Source of the DNA: Mesotoga sp. UBA6090
GTDB taxonomy: Bacteria > Thermotogota > Thermotogae > Petrotogales > Kosmotogaceae
Assembly: GCF_002435945.1 (NCBI RefSeq)
Contig: NZ_DIXC01000027.1
Span: 1-9,564, forward strand
DNA: 9,564 bases
Direction of reading: 5' to 3'
Position numbers and translations under genes: made by a program. The notes under the pieces were generated by a model. The model was not told where the DNA came from and did no database searches. It saw nothing but the letters and a program-made list of their open reading frames with translations. This document shows positions 1-7,376 of this stretch, piece after piece (the stretch's first letter is position 1; every line of letters begins with the position of its first letter).

Positions 1-1192
1 CAATTATTGAGCTGACGACTCCGGCGCCAACTGTCCTGCCACCCTCACGGATTGCGAATCTCAAACCCTTTTCAATCGCAACGGGATAGATAAGCTGGAT
101 AGTCATTTCAACGTTATCGCCAGGAATAACCATTTCGACACCCTCGGGAAGATCTGCGATTTCTCCAGTAACGTCTGCAGTCTTTATAAAGAACTGCGGC
201 CTGTAACCCTTTGTGAACGGGGAATGGCGACCTCCCTCTTCCTTCTTAAGAACATAGACGTTTGCCGTGAATTTCTTGTGAGGTGTTATGGATCCTGGTT
301 TTGCAAGTACCTGACCTCTCTTGACTTCTTCTTTTGCCACACCTCTCAGAAGTGCCCCGATGTTGTCGCCGGCCTGCCCTTCGTCAAGGAGTTTTCTGAA
401 CATTTCCACTCCGGTACATACGGTTTTCTTTGTCTCATAAGAAAGTCCAACTATCTCAACTTCATCGCCAACATGAACAGCTCCACGCTCTATTCTTCCA
501 GTAACGACTGTTCCTCTTCCTGTAATGGTGAAGATATCCTCCACAGGCATAAGGAAGGGCTTGTCAATTTCTCTGACAGGATCCGGGAAGTAATCGTCGC
601 AGGCATTCATAAGTTCGTATATGCTCTCCGTCCATTCATTCGGACTGTCTGCTTCAAGCGCCTTGAGCGCAGAGCCCTTGATTACGGGAAGCTCGTCGCC
701 AGGGAACTCATAGGAAGATAGAAGCTCTCTTACTTCTTCTTCAACCAATTCGACTAATTCTTCATCGTCGACCGCGTCAACCTTGTTTATGTACACCACC
801 ATTGCGGGAACGTTGACTTGTCTCGCAAGGAGAACGTGTTCTCTTGTCTGAGGCATAACACCGTCAGTAGCAGCGACAACAAGAATAGCCCCATCCATCT
901 GAGCGGCTCCGGTGATCATGTTCTTGATATAGTCAGCGTGACCTGGACAGTCGATGTGGGCGTAATGCCTTTTGTCAGTCTGGTACTCGATATGAGCAAC
1001 GTTGATTGTGATTCCTCTTGCTTTTTCCTCCGGCGCCTTGTCAATTGAGTCAAACGGGGAGAAGTCGGCAAGACCCTTGAATGCCAGACTCTTCGTGATT
1101 GCCGCAGTAAGAGTAGTCTTACCGTGATCAATGTGTCCAATCGTACCGATGTTAAGATGTGGTTTTGAACGTTCAAATTTTTCCTTAGCCAT
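1..1192 (-). CDS. tuf: Elongation factor Tu (3' end just cut off by window edge)
   Basis: EF-Tu is the GTPase that carries aminoacyl-tRNA to the ribosomal A site. The reading frame from ATG at 1192 is open for 397 codons to the left edge and ends GVVSSII, so probably only one or two codons and the stop are missing (the family is about 400 residues). Visible motifs are G1 GHIDHGKTT, the switch I segment KARGITIN, G3 DCPGHADY, G4 NKVD and G5 GSALKAL, followed by the domain 2 segment FTITGRGTVVTGRIERG and the domain 3 segment KKEEGGRHSPFTKGYRPQF. AGGAGG (1199-1204) lies 6 nt before the ATG. It is the last gene of rpsL-rpsG-fusA-tuf, 33 nt after fusA, with a palindrome in that gap. No separate promoter is evident. 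The sequence is close to Thermotoga EF-Tu as I recall it. Identification is essentially certain. Confidence 0.98.
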   Translation of the reverse strand, partial: MAKEKFERSKPHLNIGTIGHIDHGKTTLTAAITKSLAFKGLADFSPFDSIDKAPEEKARGITINVAHIEYQTDKRHYAHIDCPGHADYIKNMITGAAQMDGAILVVAATDGVMPQTREHVLLARQVNVPAMVVYINKVDAVDDEELVELVEEEVRELLSSYEFPGDELPVIKGSALKALEADSPNEWTESIYELMNACDDYFPDPVREIDKPFLMPVEDIFTITGRGTVVTGRIERGAVHVGDEVEIVGLSYETKKTVCTGVEMFRKLLDEGQAGDNIGALLRGVAKEEVKRGQVLAKPGSITPHKKFTANVYVLKKEEGGRHSPFTKGYRPQFFIKTADVTGEIADLPEGVEMVIPGDNVEMTIQLIYPVAIEKGLRFAIREGGRTVGAGVVSSII

Positions 1193-1204
1193 GGTTTCCC
1201 TCCT

Positions 1205-1220
1205 CCAAATACCTATTTGG
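1205..1220 (-). promoter_or_regulatory. Perfect inverted repeat touching the tuf Shine-Dalgarno
   Basis: The fusA-tuf gap contains CCAAATA-GG-TATTTGG, a perfect 7-bp inverted repeat with a 2-nt centre. As RNA it would form a 6-bp stem closed by an AGGU loop. The last GG of the 3' arm (1205-1206) is also the first GG of the purine run GGAGGAGGG (1198-1206) that holds the tuf ribosome binding site. There is no U-run after it, so it does not look like an intrinsic terminator. It could affect tuf initiation, mark an RNA processing site, or be chance. The repeat is plain in the sequence; any function is inference. Confidence 0.4.
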
Positions 1221-1225
1221 GATCT

Positions 1226-3298
1226 CTATCTTCCAAGAATCTTATCTGCAATTTTCACTGGAACTTCCGAATAGTGGGAGAACTGAATAATGTGGATTGC
1301 TCTTCCCTGCGAGAGAGATCTGCAAACTGTCGCATAACCGAAAAGCTCGGAAAGAGGAACGTGAGCCTTAATAATTTTAAGACCAGCCCTGGTTTCGAAG
1401 CCCTCAATCTTGGCTCGTCTGGAATTCAGATCGGCAATCAAGTCTCCCATGTATTCTTCAGGCGTGTTAATCTCTACAGCCATTATCGGTTCAAGCAAAG
1501 CAGGACTCGCTTTGCGTACAGCTTCCTTGAAGGCCATTGATCCAGCTATACTGAAAGCAATCTCCGAAGAATCCACTTCGTGATACGAACCGTCCAGCAA
1601 AGATACTCTCACGTTGACCATTGGGTAACCGGCAAGATAACCGGAATCCATCGCCTCTCTTACCCCACGTTCCACAGGTTTGATAAATTCCCTGGGAATC
1701 GTTCCACCGACAGTCTTGTCTTCGAAAACAAAGTTTGAGCTCATGTCGGTAATGGGCTCGACGCTAAGAACCACATGTCCGTACTGTCCCTTCCCGCCTG
1801 TTTGCCTAATATACCTTGCTTCCCCAGTTGCTTTGGTTCTTATCGTCTCTCGATATGCTACCTGAGGATTTCCAACTCTGAGTCCAACATTGAACTCCCT
1901 TTTTATCCTCTCAACGATAACTTCTAGATGGAGCTCTCCCATACCGGACAAAATAGTCTCTCCGGTCTCACTGTCAACGTAACTCTTGAGGGAAGGGTCC
2001 TCCTCAACGAGAGCGACTAGAGCCTTTGTCAGTTTCGAAGCATCATCCTTTGTTTGGGGTTCTATGGCAATCGAGATTACCGGCTCTGGAAACTCAATCT
2101 TTTCCAGGATTATCTTCTCATCGCCAGAAACCACTGTCTCGCCCGTCATTGAATTCTTCAAACCCACTACCGCAACTATATCTCCTGCACGAATATAGTC
2201 GACTTCTTCTCTCTTGTCGGCATGCATGAAGAGCAGTCTCGAAATTCTCTCTTTGACATTCTTATTTGTGTTGAACACGTACGACCCCTTTTCGAGGGAA
2301 CCTGAATAGACTCTTAAAAAGGTCAGCTTTCCCACAAAAGGATCGACCATGATTTTGAAAGCCATCGCAACAAAGGGACCGTTTTCATCTGGATGAACCT
2401 CTACGTCTTTTCCGCTATCTAGAACCTCACCAAGAACAGGCGGTAAATCTTTTGGGGACGGCAGATAATCAATAATCGCGTCAAGAAGAGGTTGGATTCC
2501 CTTGTTCTTAAAAGCCGAACCACAGAGAACAGGAGTTAGCTGCCCTGAAAGGGTAGCCTTTCTTATGGCCGCTTTCATCCTTTCAACGGGAAGTTCTTCG
2601 CCTTCTATATACAATTCCATAAGCTCTTCATCGAACTCAGCTACATGTGTAACCAGGTCTTCACGAGCTTCATCTACCTGACTGAGCATGTTTTCAGGTA
2701 TTGGAGAAGTACTGAACTCTGTCCCTTCCTGATTCGTCCATCTGAAGGCCTTCATTTCAACAAGATCAATAACACCTTCAAAGCTCGACTCAGATCCAAT
2801 TGGAAGCTGAATTGCAACAGGGTTTGCTTTCAGTTTGTTAACCATGGTGCCTATGGCGCTCTCAAAGTCTGCACCGATCTTGTCCATTTTGTTCATAAAG
2901 GCAATCCTTGGCACATGATATTTGTCTGCCTGTCTCCAAACTGTCTCCGATTGAGGCTCAACACCGGCCTGGGCATCGAACACCGCAACGGCGCCGTCAA
3001 GAACCCTTAAAGATCTTTCAACTTCAACTGTGAAGTCAACGTGCCCGGGTGTATCAATAATATTGATACGATGATCCTTCCAGAATGCCGTAGTCGCAGC
3101 AGAAGTGATAGTGATACCTCTTTCCTTTTCCTGGTCCATCCAGTCCATTGTTGCCGTTCCTTCGTCAACGCTTCCGAGCTTGTAATTCTTACCTGTATAG
3201 AAAAGAATACGCTCGGTAGTGGTAGTCTTACCGGCATCTATATGGGCCATTATTCCTATGTTCCGAGTCTTGTCTAGGGTTGTGACTCTTTCTTTCAC
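1226..3298 (-). CDS. fusA: Elongation factor G
   Basis: EF-G is the GTPase that drives mRNA-tRNA translocation and, with RRF, ribosome recycling. I choose GTG at 3298, giving 690 residues, because GGGAGG (3306-3311) sits 7 nt upstream and the protein then begins VKERVTTLDKTRNIGIMAHIDAG. Extending 40 codons further upstream would overlap the end of rpsG and add sequence unlike EF-G. Motifs with this start: G1 AHIDAGKTTTTE (Lys24), G2 RGITITSAATT (about 60-70), G3 DTPGHVDF (82-89), G4 NKMD (136-139) and G5 CGSAFKN. The C-terminal domains include GMGELHLEVI, RQTGGKGQYGHV and the domain V segment GYLAGYPMVNV. Length is normal for bacterial EF-G. It lies 25 nt after rpsG and 33 nt before tuf, the classical str operon order. 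It ends in TAG. Identification is certain; the start is very likely. Confidence 0.97.
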   Translation of the reverse strand: MKERVTTLDKTRNIGIMAHIDAGKTTTTERILFYTGKNYKLGSVDEGTATMDWMDQEKERGITITSAATTAFWKDHRINIIDTPGHVDFTVEVERSLRVLDGAVAVFDAQAGVEPQSETVWRQADKYHVPRIAFMNKMDKIGADFESAIGTMVNKLKANPVAIQLPIGSESSFEGVIDLVEMKAFRWTNQEGTEFSTSPIPENMLSQVDEAREDLVTHVAEFDEELMELYIEGEELPVERMKAAIRKATLSGQLTPVLCGSAFKNKGIQPLLDAIIDYLPSPKDLPPVLGEVLDSGKDVEVHPDENGPFVAMAFKIMVDPFVGKLTFLRVYSGSLEKGSYVFNTNKNVKERISRLLFMHADKREEVDYIRAGDIVAVVGLKNSMTGETVVSGDEKIILEKIEFPEPVISIAIEPQTKDDASKLTKALVALVEEDPSLKSYVDSETGETILSGMGELHLEVIVERIKREFNVGLRVGNPQVAYRETIRTKATGEARYIRQTGGKGQYGHVVLSVEPITDMSSNFVFEDKTVGGTIPREFIKPVERGVREAMDSGYLAGYPMVNVRVSLLDGSYHEVDSSEIAFSIAGSMAFKEAVRKASPALLEPIMAVEINTPEEYMGDLIADLNSRRAKIEGFETRAGLKIIKAHVPLSELFGYATVCRSLSQGRAIHIIQFSHYSEVPVKIADKILGR

Positions 3299-3305
3299 TA
3301 TCTTT

Positions 3306-3311
3306 CCTCCC
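3306..3311 (-). promoter_or_regulatory. Ribosome binding site fixing the GTG start of fusA
   Basis: GGGAGG stands 7 nt before GTG 3298, inside the 25-nt gap after the rpsG stop. It favours this GTG over in-frame start codons farther upstream that lie inside rpsG. Confidence 0.8.
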
Positions 3312-3323
3312 GCTGAAACATCT

Positions 3324-3791
3324 TTACCATCTGAAGTGAGCGTATGCCTTTCCAGCCTCCGCCATTCTGTGTACGTCTTCTCTCTTCTTAACTGCGTTGC
3401 CCTGACCATTATAAGCATCTATTAGTTCAAGCGCAAGCTTTTCCTTAAGAGGTTTTCCAGACTTTGCTCTGGCAGATGTGACAATCCATCTTATCGCAAG
3501 AGCTACCGCTCTTCTTTCAGGAACCTCAAAAGGTATCTGATAAGTGGCCCCTCCAACTCTTCTTGGTCTTACTTCCAGAAGAGGCTTAACATTACCCAGA
3601 GCCTTCTTGAAAGCTTCCATAGGAGGCTGCTTAGTTCTTTCAGAAAGAACTTCAAGTGCTCCATAAACGGTAGCTTCTGCCTTGCTCTTCTTTCCACCTA
3701 TCATGATCTTGTTTATTAGTCTGGTGACTACTGTGTCATTGTAAATTGGATCAAGCACCACTTCTCTTTTCTCAGACTGACGTCTTCTCAT
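3324..3791 (-). CDS. rpsG: Small ribosomal subunit protein S7
   Basis: S7 nucleates the 3' major domain (head) of 16S rRNA and lines the exit-site side of the tRNA path. The protein has 155 residues, within a residue or two of the usual bacterial length. It shows the basic N-terminus RRRQSEKR, LINKIMIGGKKSKAE (about 25-40), the beta-hairpin region EVRPRRVGGATYQIPFEV (about 73-90) and a C-terminal segment KREDVHRMAEAGKAYAHFRW. The ATG start is supported by AAGGAGG (3801-3807) at 9 nt; this site overlaps the TAA stop of rpsL (TAAGGAGG), a compact coupled arrangement with a 14-nt gap. In E. coli S7 is the translational repressor of the str operon. No matching S7-binding structure is obvious here in the short rpsL-rpsG gap, so similar control is not shown. 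Identification is certain. Confidence 0.98.
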   Translation of the reverse strand: MRRRQSEKREVVLDPIYNDTVVTRLINKIMIGGKKSKAEATVYGALEVLSERTKQPPMEAFKKALGNVKPLLEVRPRRVGGATYQIPFEVPERRAVALAIRWIVTSARAKSGKPLKEKLALELIDAYNGQGNAVKKREDVHRMAEAGKAYAHFRW

Positions 3792-3805
3792 CTAGAACTG
3801 CCTCC

Positions 3806-4180
3806 TTATTTCTTCGGCCTCTTGGCGCCATAACGACTTCTCGATTGCTTCCTGTTTGCTACTCCCTCGGCATCTAAAGTGCCTCTTACAATCTTGTATC
3901 TTACGCCAGGAAGGTCTTTAACTCTTCCACCTCTTACAAGAACAACGGAATGTTCCTGAAGATTGTGTCCTTCACCAGGAATGTAGGCCGTGACTTCTGT
4001 CCCGTTTGAGAGACGCACCCTTGCAATCTTTCTCAAGGCTGAGTTGGGTTTCTTGGGTGTCATTGTAGAGACCCTTACACAAACACCGCGCTTCTGTGGA
4101 TTATTTTCAAGCGCAGGAGAAGCAGATTTCTGTTTCAACTGTTTTCTTCCGTGTCTTATCAATTGATTTATCGTGGGCAT
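3806..4180 (-). CDS. rpsL: Small ribosomal subunit protein S12
   Basis: S12 sits at the decoding centre and helps control decoding accuracy. It has 124 residues and starts in the usual way (MPTINQLIRHGR). The conserved core is complete: RGVCVRVSTMTPKKPNSALRK, then the GEGHNLQEHSVVLVRGGRVKDLPG loop and VRYKIVRGTLD, with a basic tail ending GAKRPKK. The lysines matching E. coli Lys43 (TPKKPNS) and Lys88 (RVKDLPG) are both present, so no classical streptomycin-resistance substitution is seen. The aspartate of KDLPG, which RimO methylthiolates in other bacteria, is also present. AGGAGG (4195-4200) is 14 nt from the ATG, longer than ideal, but no better in-frame start exists and the N-terminus matches the family. 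This is the first gene of the str operon, with a strong promoter directly upstream. Confidence 0.98.
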   Translation of the reverse strand: MPTINQLIRHGRKQLKQKSASPALENNPQKRGVCVRVSTMTPKKPNSALRKIARVRLSNGTEVTAYIPGEGHNLQEHSVVLVRGGRVKDLPGVRYKIVRGTLDAEGVANRKQSRSRYGAKRPKK

Positions 4181-4222
4181 CTGGTTGCAATTCGCCTCCT
4201 TCTAAGCATTTTGCCGAAAGCA

Positions 4223-4251
4223 ATTGTACAATGCGACGGTGGTACTGTCAA
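4223..4251 (-). promoter_or_regulatory. Near-consensus sigma-70 type promoter of the str operon
   Basis: On the minus strand, TTGACA (4246-4251, perfect -35) is followed after exactly 17 nt by TACAAT (4223-4228, 5 of 6 for -10). Transcription would begin near 4216, giving an untranslated leader of about 35 nt before rpsL, with AGGAGG inside it. It lies wholly in the 109-nt gap between holA and rpsL. The leader is too short for a complex riboswitch or attenuator, so control is most likely at initiation. Confidence 0.85.
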
Positions 4252-4289
4252 TTGAAGCCTGCTGAACAGGATGTTTCAGATGGTAATTG

Positions 4290-5231
4290 TTACAGAAGAG
4301 TTACCTTACGTTTCAAAGATTCTCCAACCAAATTGAAGAAGGCAAGTTCTTGGGTCGTCTGCCCTTTCTTGATTGAATCGTCAAGTTCTTGAAGGATGAC
4401 AACAAGTAGTCTTAGTTCTTCAGATGTGAATTTCAAACTTAAGTCTTCCCTATCATCTTTCGCGTTTGAAAAACTGTACCCAACAAGCCTGGCAGCCCTG
4501 GCATTGCTAATACCGGTGCAAGTGGAGATCTCTTTTATCTCCGACCACGAAACAGCGGCGGAACCTCTTCTAACTTCAATTATAGTCCCCAAATCCAAAA
4601 CAATCTTGAGAAGGACCGACGAAAAATACGTGAATGGAATCATCGATCTTCTTGCCGAACTTAGAAAGTCCTTATCATTGTTCAAGAAGTTGTACGCTAG
4701 TGATTCAACTTCGATATCTAGGTCGATGTCAACGAATTCTTCGACGGTCTTAGCGTCTATGTCTCTGGTAAGAATCGAAAGCTTTTCCAGTTCTCTTAGA
4801 ATCCTGTATTCCTTTCTTCCGATTCTTTCTATTAGCGCTGCGGCAGCCTCTCTTGAAATCTTGATCTTCGCCAATCTAGCAATCTTCATAACATGAGAAT
4901 GCCACTTTTCCTCTTCCCAGGGCCTGGGAAGATTGAAGCTGACCCTCTGAACTTGGGTTTTTGCACTCAGTTTTCCTTCAACATACAAATCGATATGCTC
5001 GTTTATCACAGGAATCAATGTCTCGACTAACGATTGCTCTTCTCTCTTCCATTTATCGAATCCCGAAAGCCTAATTGGTTTTGTTCCAAACATTCCAGCA
5101 GTCGATAAAGCCATTTTGAGTCTGGCTTCCTTTTCTGGCATATCTTCAGTTAAGCAAAGATATTCGCTTGTTCTCTCACGTATAAAAAAATCTTTGAGTA
5201 CATCACTATCTCCCGTTATCTCATAAATCAT
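4290..5231 (-). CDS. holA: DNA polymerase III delta subunit (clamp loader)
   Basis: Delta is the clamp-loader subunit that opens the sliding beta clamp. The protein has 313 residues (E. coli delta has 343). Recognition rests on overall pattern, as the family is poorly conserved: an N-terminus with a GDSD turn and alternating strands and helices (IYEITGDSDVLKDFF), the segment VSFNLPRPWEEEKWHSHV (about 97-114), an AAA+ lid-like helical part with KIKISREAAAALIERIG and the characteristic RELEKLSIL (about 146-154) then DAKTVEEFV, and a C-terminal helical collar with LDDSIKKGQTTQELAFFNLV. As expected for delta there is no P-loop, so no ATPase is predicted. The ATG at 5231 lies inside the end of the preceding ftsI-type gene (11-nt overlap), with AGGAG (5241-5245) 9 nt upstream, so translation is probably coupled. 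It ends in TAA before the str promoter; no clear terminator follows. Confidence 0.75.
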   Translation of the reverse strand: MIYEITGDSDVLKDFFIRERTSEYLCLTEDMPEKEARLKMALSTAGMFGTKPIRLSGFDKWKREEQSLVETLIPVINEHIDLYVEGKLSAKTQVQRVSFNLPRPWEEEKWHSHVMKIARLAKIKISREAAAALIERIGRKEYRILRELEKLSILTRDIDAKTVEEFVDIDLDIEVESLAYNFLNNDKDFLSSARRSMIPFTYFSSVLLKIVLDLGTIIEVRRGSAAVSWSEIKEISTCTGISNARAARLVGYSFSNAKDDREDLSLKFTSEELRLLVVILQELDDSIKKGQTTQELAFFNLVGESLKRKVTLL

Positions 5232-7050
5232 TGTTCAGCGCTCCTAACCAGACCTCCATCCTGTCCAGTAGAGGTTGGCCTGCATCTGGATGCTGTTTGA
5301 TGACTTCGCCTGACCCATGAACAACAATTTTGTCTATTCCATAGATTTCGGCAACTTCCTTCACATCAAGCAACGAGTATCCGCTCAAATCAGGCATTTT
5401 CCAGCTATAGACTCCCTCGTAAACTTCCTTCTCAACGCCAATACCATAGAGGTTTCTGACTACCGAAGCGAACATCGGAGCAGCCACAAACCCTCCATAG
5501 TAGGCTCCAGCTTTGGGGGTGTCTATCATAATATACAGTGTATAAGTTGGATTCTCTACAGGGAAGAAACCAAAGAACAGTGAAAAGTAAGTCTCTTCAT
5601 TATATCCTCCTGGTCCAGCTTTTTGCGCCGTACCGGTTTTTCCAGCGATTCTTATTCCGTCGACTTTGGCCATTGTGCCAGTTCCCTCAATAACAACACT
5701 TTCCAGAATTGGGAGCATAGTGGAGACAAGCTGTGACGAGAAAAGTGTTCCGTCGACCTTCTTCGGGATATTCTCAAGACCATCATCACTCCTGATGGCT
5801 CTTGCAAATATAGGGGTCAAGAACTGTCCACCTGCTGGAAATACATTTAAGGCCTTCACCATTTGGAATATGTTCACTCCGAGTCCCTGACCAATCGGGA
5901 ACTGGTAAGGGGAAATCAGAGACCAGTCTTTTGCCTCCGGCAGGATACCGGGAGTCTCTCCGGGGAGATCCACACCTGACAACCTTCCAAAACCAATATT
6001 GTTGAGTTGTCTGTACATTTCTTCTTTGCCCAGAGTGTTTAGTATTCTACCTCCAACCTGAACAGTAGCTACGTTGCATGAATTTATGATAGCCTCTCTG
6101 AACGTCTGAATCCCGTGACGTTCGCCTTCTGTATCACGTATAATTATGTCAAGCCCTGGCACGGGCTGAATTTTCCCATCACAATTGAAAGTCATTGTTT
6201 CAGTTATTGATCCACTTTGCAGGGCCAGTGAGTAGATTAGAGGTTTAATCGTCGATCCTGGCTCAAAGATGCCCATAAGACCTACATCCCAATCATAGGT
6301 TCCGGCATAGGCAATAATCTTTCCGGTCTTGCTTTCCACAAGAAGCGCAACACCGCCATCTGCCATGTTTTTTTCAACGGTTGAAAACAGTTCTTCATAG
6401 ATCATCTTCTGTATATCTATATCAATTGAAAGATATACGTCACTGCCATTTCTTGGCTCTTCCCTCACGGTGCTTGTAAGGGTTCTTCTTATTAGGCCAT
6501 CCTCTTTTCCAGACAATTGCTCATTGTAGCTCAGCTCAATCCCATTAAGTGGAACTCCGCCTTTATCAAGCTTTCCCAATATTCTATCAAGTCCATATTC
6601 GCTAAAACTTAGTCTCTCCCTTTGCATTTCCAGGGAAATATATCGCTTGGTAATAGGTGTGATTTTTCGCTGCATTTCATCATTAGTCGGTGTCGTTCCA
6701 AGAAGAAGAAAGTTCTTTGTACTTTGAAGATTTTCATCTAGTCTCTCGTAAGGTATTCCAAACGATAGTTCAATGTTTCTCAGCACTCTCTCTATTTGAT
6801 CAGAAGAAGTTGCTAATCTAAGATACCCGAGATCGAGCCATGCCTCGTAAATTATGGAATCGCTGGCTAGAAGTCTGCCCTTTGAATCATATATCGATCC
6901 TCTAAGTGCCGGGATTTTATTTACACCCAAAACTACCGGCAGATCAGGCTCTGTGAACAGCGATATATATCCCGCTCTCACAGCGAAGACTCCTACACAA
7001 AGTATCAAGAGCACATACAACAGCGTAACTCTTCTAGCAAGCTTCTTAAT
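5221..7050 (-). CDS. ftsI: Class B penicillin-binding protein, FtsI type, with PASTA domain
   Basis: This is a membrane-anchored D,D-transpeptidase that cross-links peptidoglycan; position after rsmH and an FtsL-like gene points to septal synthesis. Numbering from TTG at 7020 (599 residues): one transmembrane helix (about 1-20), dimerisation-domain motif RGSIYDSKGRLLAS (40-53), transpeptidase domain from about 200 with catalytic S256-T-I-K259, S314-C-N316 and K461-T-G-T464, then one PASTA domain (about 541-593, MPDLSGYSLLDVKEVAE). The start is uncertain. There is no ATG or GTG at the expected N-terminus. TTG 7020 leaves the helix without preceding basic residues and has only a weak AGAAGAG upstream. 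ATT at 7050 adds ten residues including KKLARR, fitting the positive-inside rule, and has GAGGTG 8 nt upstream; I give that longer frame (609 residues). It ends in TGA, overlapping holA. Confidence 0.9.
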   Translation of the reverse strand: MKKLARRVTLLYVLLILCVGVFAVRAGYISLFTEPDLPVVLGVNKIPALRGSIYDSKGRLLASDSIIYEAWLDLGYLRLATSSDQIERVLRNIELSFGIPYERLDENLQSTKNFLLLGTTPTNDEMQRKITPITKRYISLEMQRERLSFSEYGLDRILGKLDKGGVPLNGIELSYNEQLSGKEDGLIRRTLTSTVREEPRNGSDVYLSIDIDIQKMIYEELFSTVEKNMADGGVALLVESKTGKIIAYAGTYDWDVGLMGIFEPGSTIKPLIYSLALQSGSITETMTFNCDGKIQPVPGLDIIIRDTEGERHGIQTFREAIINSCNVATVQVGGRILNTLGKEEMYRQLNNIGFGRLSGVDLPGETPGILPEAKDWSLISPYQFPIGQGLGVNIFQMVKALNVFPAGGQFLTPIFARAIRSDDGLENIPKKVDGTLFSSQLVSTMLPILESVVIEGTGTMAKVDGIRIAGKTGTAQKAGPGGYNEETYFSLFFGFFPVENPTYTLYIMIDTPKAGAYYGGFVAAPMFASVVRNLYGIGVEKEVYEGVYSWKMPDLSGYSLLDVKEVAEIYGIDKIVVHGSGEVIKQHPDAGQPLLDRMEVWLGALNNDL

Positions 7051-7058
7051 TTATGATA

Positions 7059-7064
7059 CACCTC
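7059..7064 (-). promoter_or_regulatory. Ribosome binding site of the ftsI-type gene, pointing to an ATT start
   Basis: GAGGTG matches six bases of the anti-Shine-Dalgarno complement and stands 8 nt before ATT 7048-7050. An in-frame TAA (7051-7053) immediately precedes the ATT, so nothing farther upstream can be the start. The next conventional in-frame candidate, TTG 7020, is 38 nt away from this site. Confidence 0.55.
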
Positions 7065-7073
7065 TACAAAGTT

Positions 7074-7361
7074 CTACTTTTCCGCTCTCGCTCCAACAAC
7101 AGTCTGCAAATACGAAATTTCTCTCGAAACATCTTCAAGCCTAGATTTCATGACCATAATGTCTTGTTCTCTTCTAGATGCCACCTCTGTGATTTTGTCA
7201 ACCTCGTTGCCGAAATAAAACGGGAGAGCGATTGAAACTGCCAATGAAAGAAAAATAACGAGCACTTGCAGAAACCCAAATAAACCCCAAACATCGCTGC
7301 TTGTTAAGGCTTTGTCGCCTTCACGAACTAGCGACTTCCGCTTCGCTGTTATGGCTTGCAC
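7074..7361 (-). CDS. FtsL-like small bitopic membrane protein
   Basis: I do not recognise this 95-residue protein by sequence, but its architecture and position match FtsL, the divisome scaffold that partners DivIC/FtsB and helps activate FtsW/FtsI. It has a short basic cytoplasmic N-terminus (AKRKSLVREGDK), one transmembrane helix (about residues 25-49, WGLFGFLQVLVIFLSLAVSI), then an outside segment of about 45 residues with heptad-like hydrophobic spacing typical of a coiled coil (VDKITEVASRREQDIMVMKSRL, about 54-75, and on to 88). FtsL is normally about 90-120 residues with this plan and usually lies between mraW and ftsI, as here. The start is GTG at 7361 with GGGAGG (7370-7375) 8 nt upstream, directly after the rsmH stop (gap 15 nt). 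It ends in TAG. FtsL is too divergent for a firm call by eye; another small coiled-coil membrane protein is possible. Confidence 0.6.
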   Translation of the reverse strand: MQAITAKRKSLVREGDKALTSSDVWGLFGFLQVLVIFLSLAVSIALPFYFGNEVDKITEVASRREQDIMVMKSRLEDVSREISYLQTVVGARAEK

Positions 7362-7376
7362 GAGATGTTCCTCCCT

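Noticed and set aside
224..721. 165-codon open frame on the plus strand.
   Set aside because: It lies wholly antisense to tuf, whose protein sequence is unmistakable; the translated product has no recognisable motif and no supporting ribosome binding site.
3299..3418. 40-codon upstream extension of the fusA frame starting inside rpsG.
   Set aside because: The added residues do not resemble EF-G, and GTG 3298 has a well-placed GGGAGG in the intergenic gap.
4211..4223. Small TTGC/GCAA hairpin just downstream of the str -10 element.
   Set aside because: Only 4 bp, and the predicted transcription start falls inside it, so it would not form in the RNA.
4257..4276. Possible terminator after holA: a CCTG-TTCAG-CAGG hairpin.
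   Set aside because: The stem is only 4 bp and no U-run follows; it lies immediately upstream of the str promoter and is too weak to call.
4396..4896. 166-codon plus-strand open frame, very serine- and leucine-rich.
   Set aside because: Antisense to holA. Its composition is the mirror of the charged and helical holA codons, as expected for a shadow frame.
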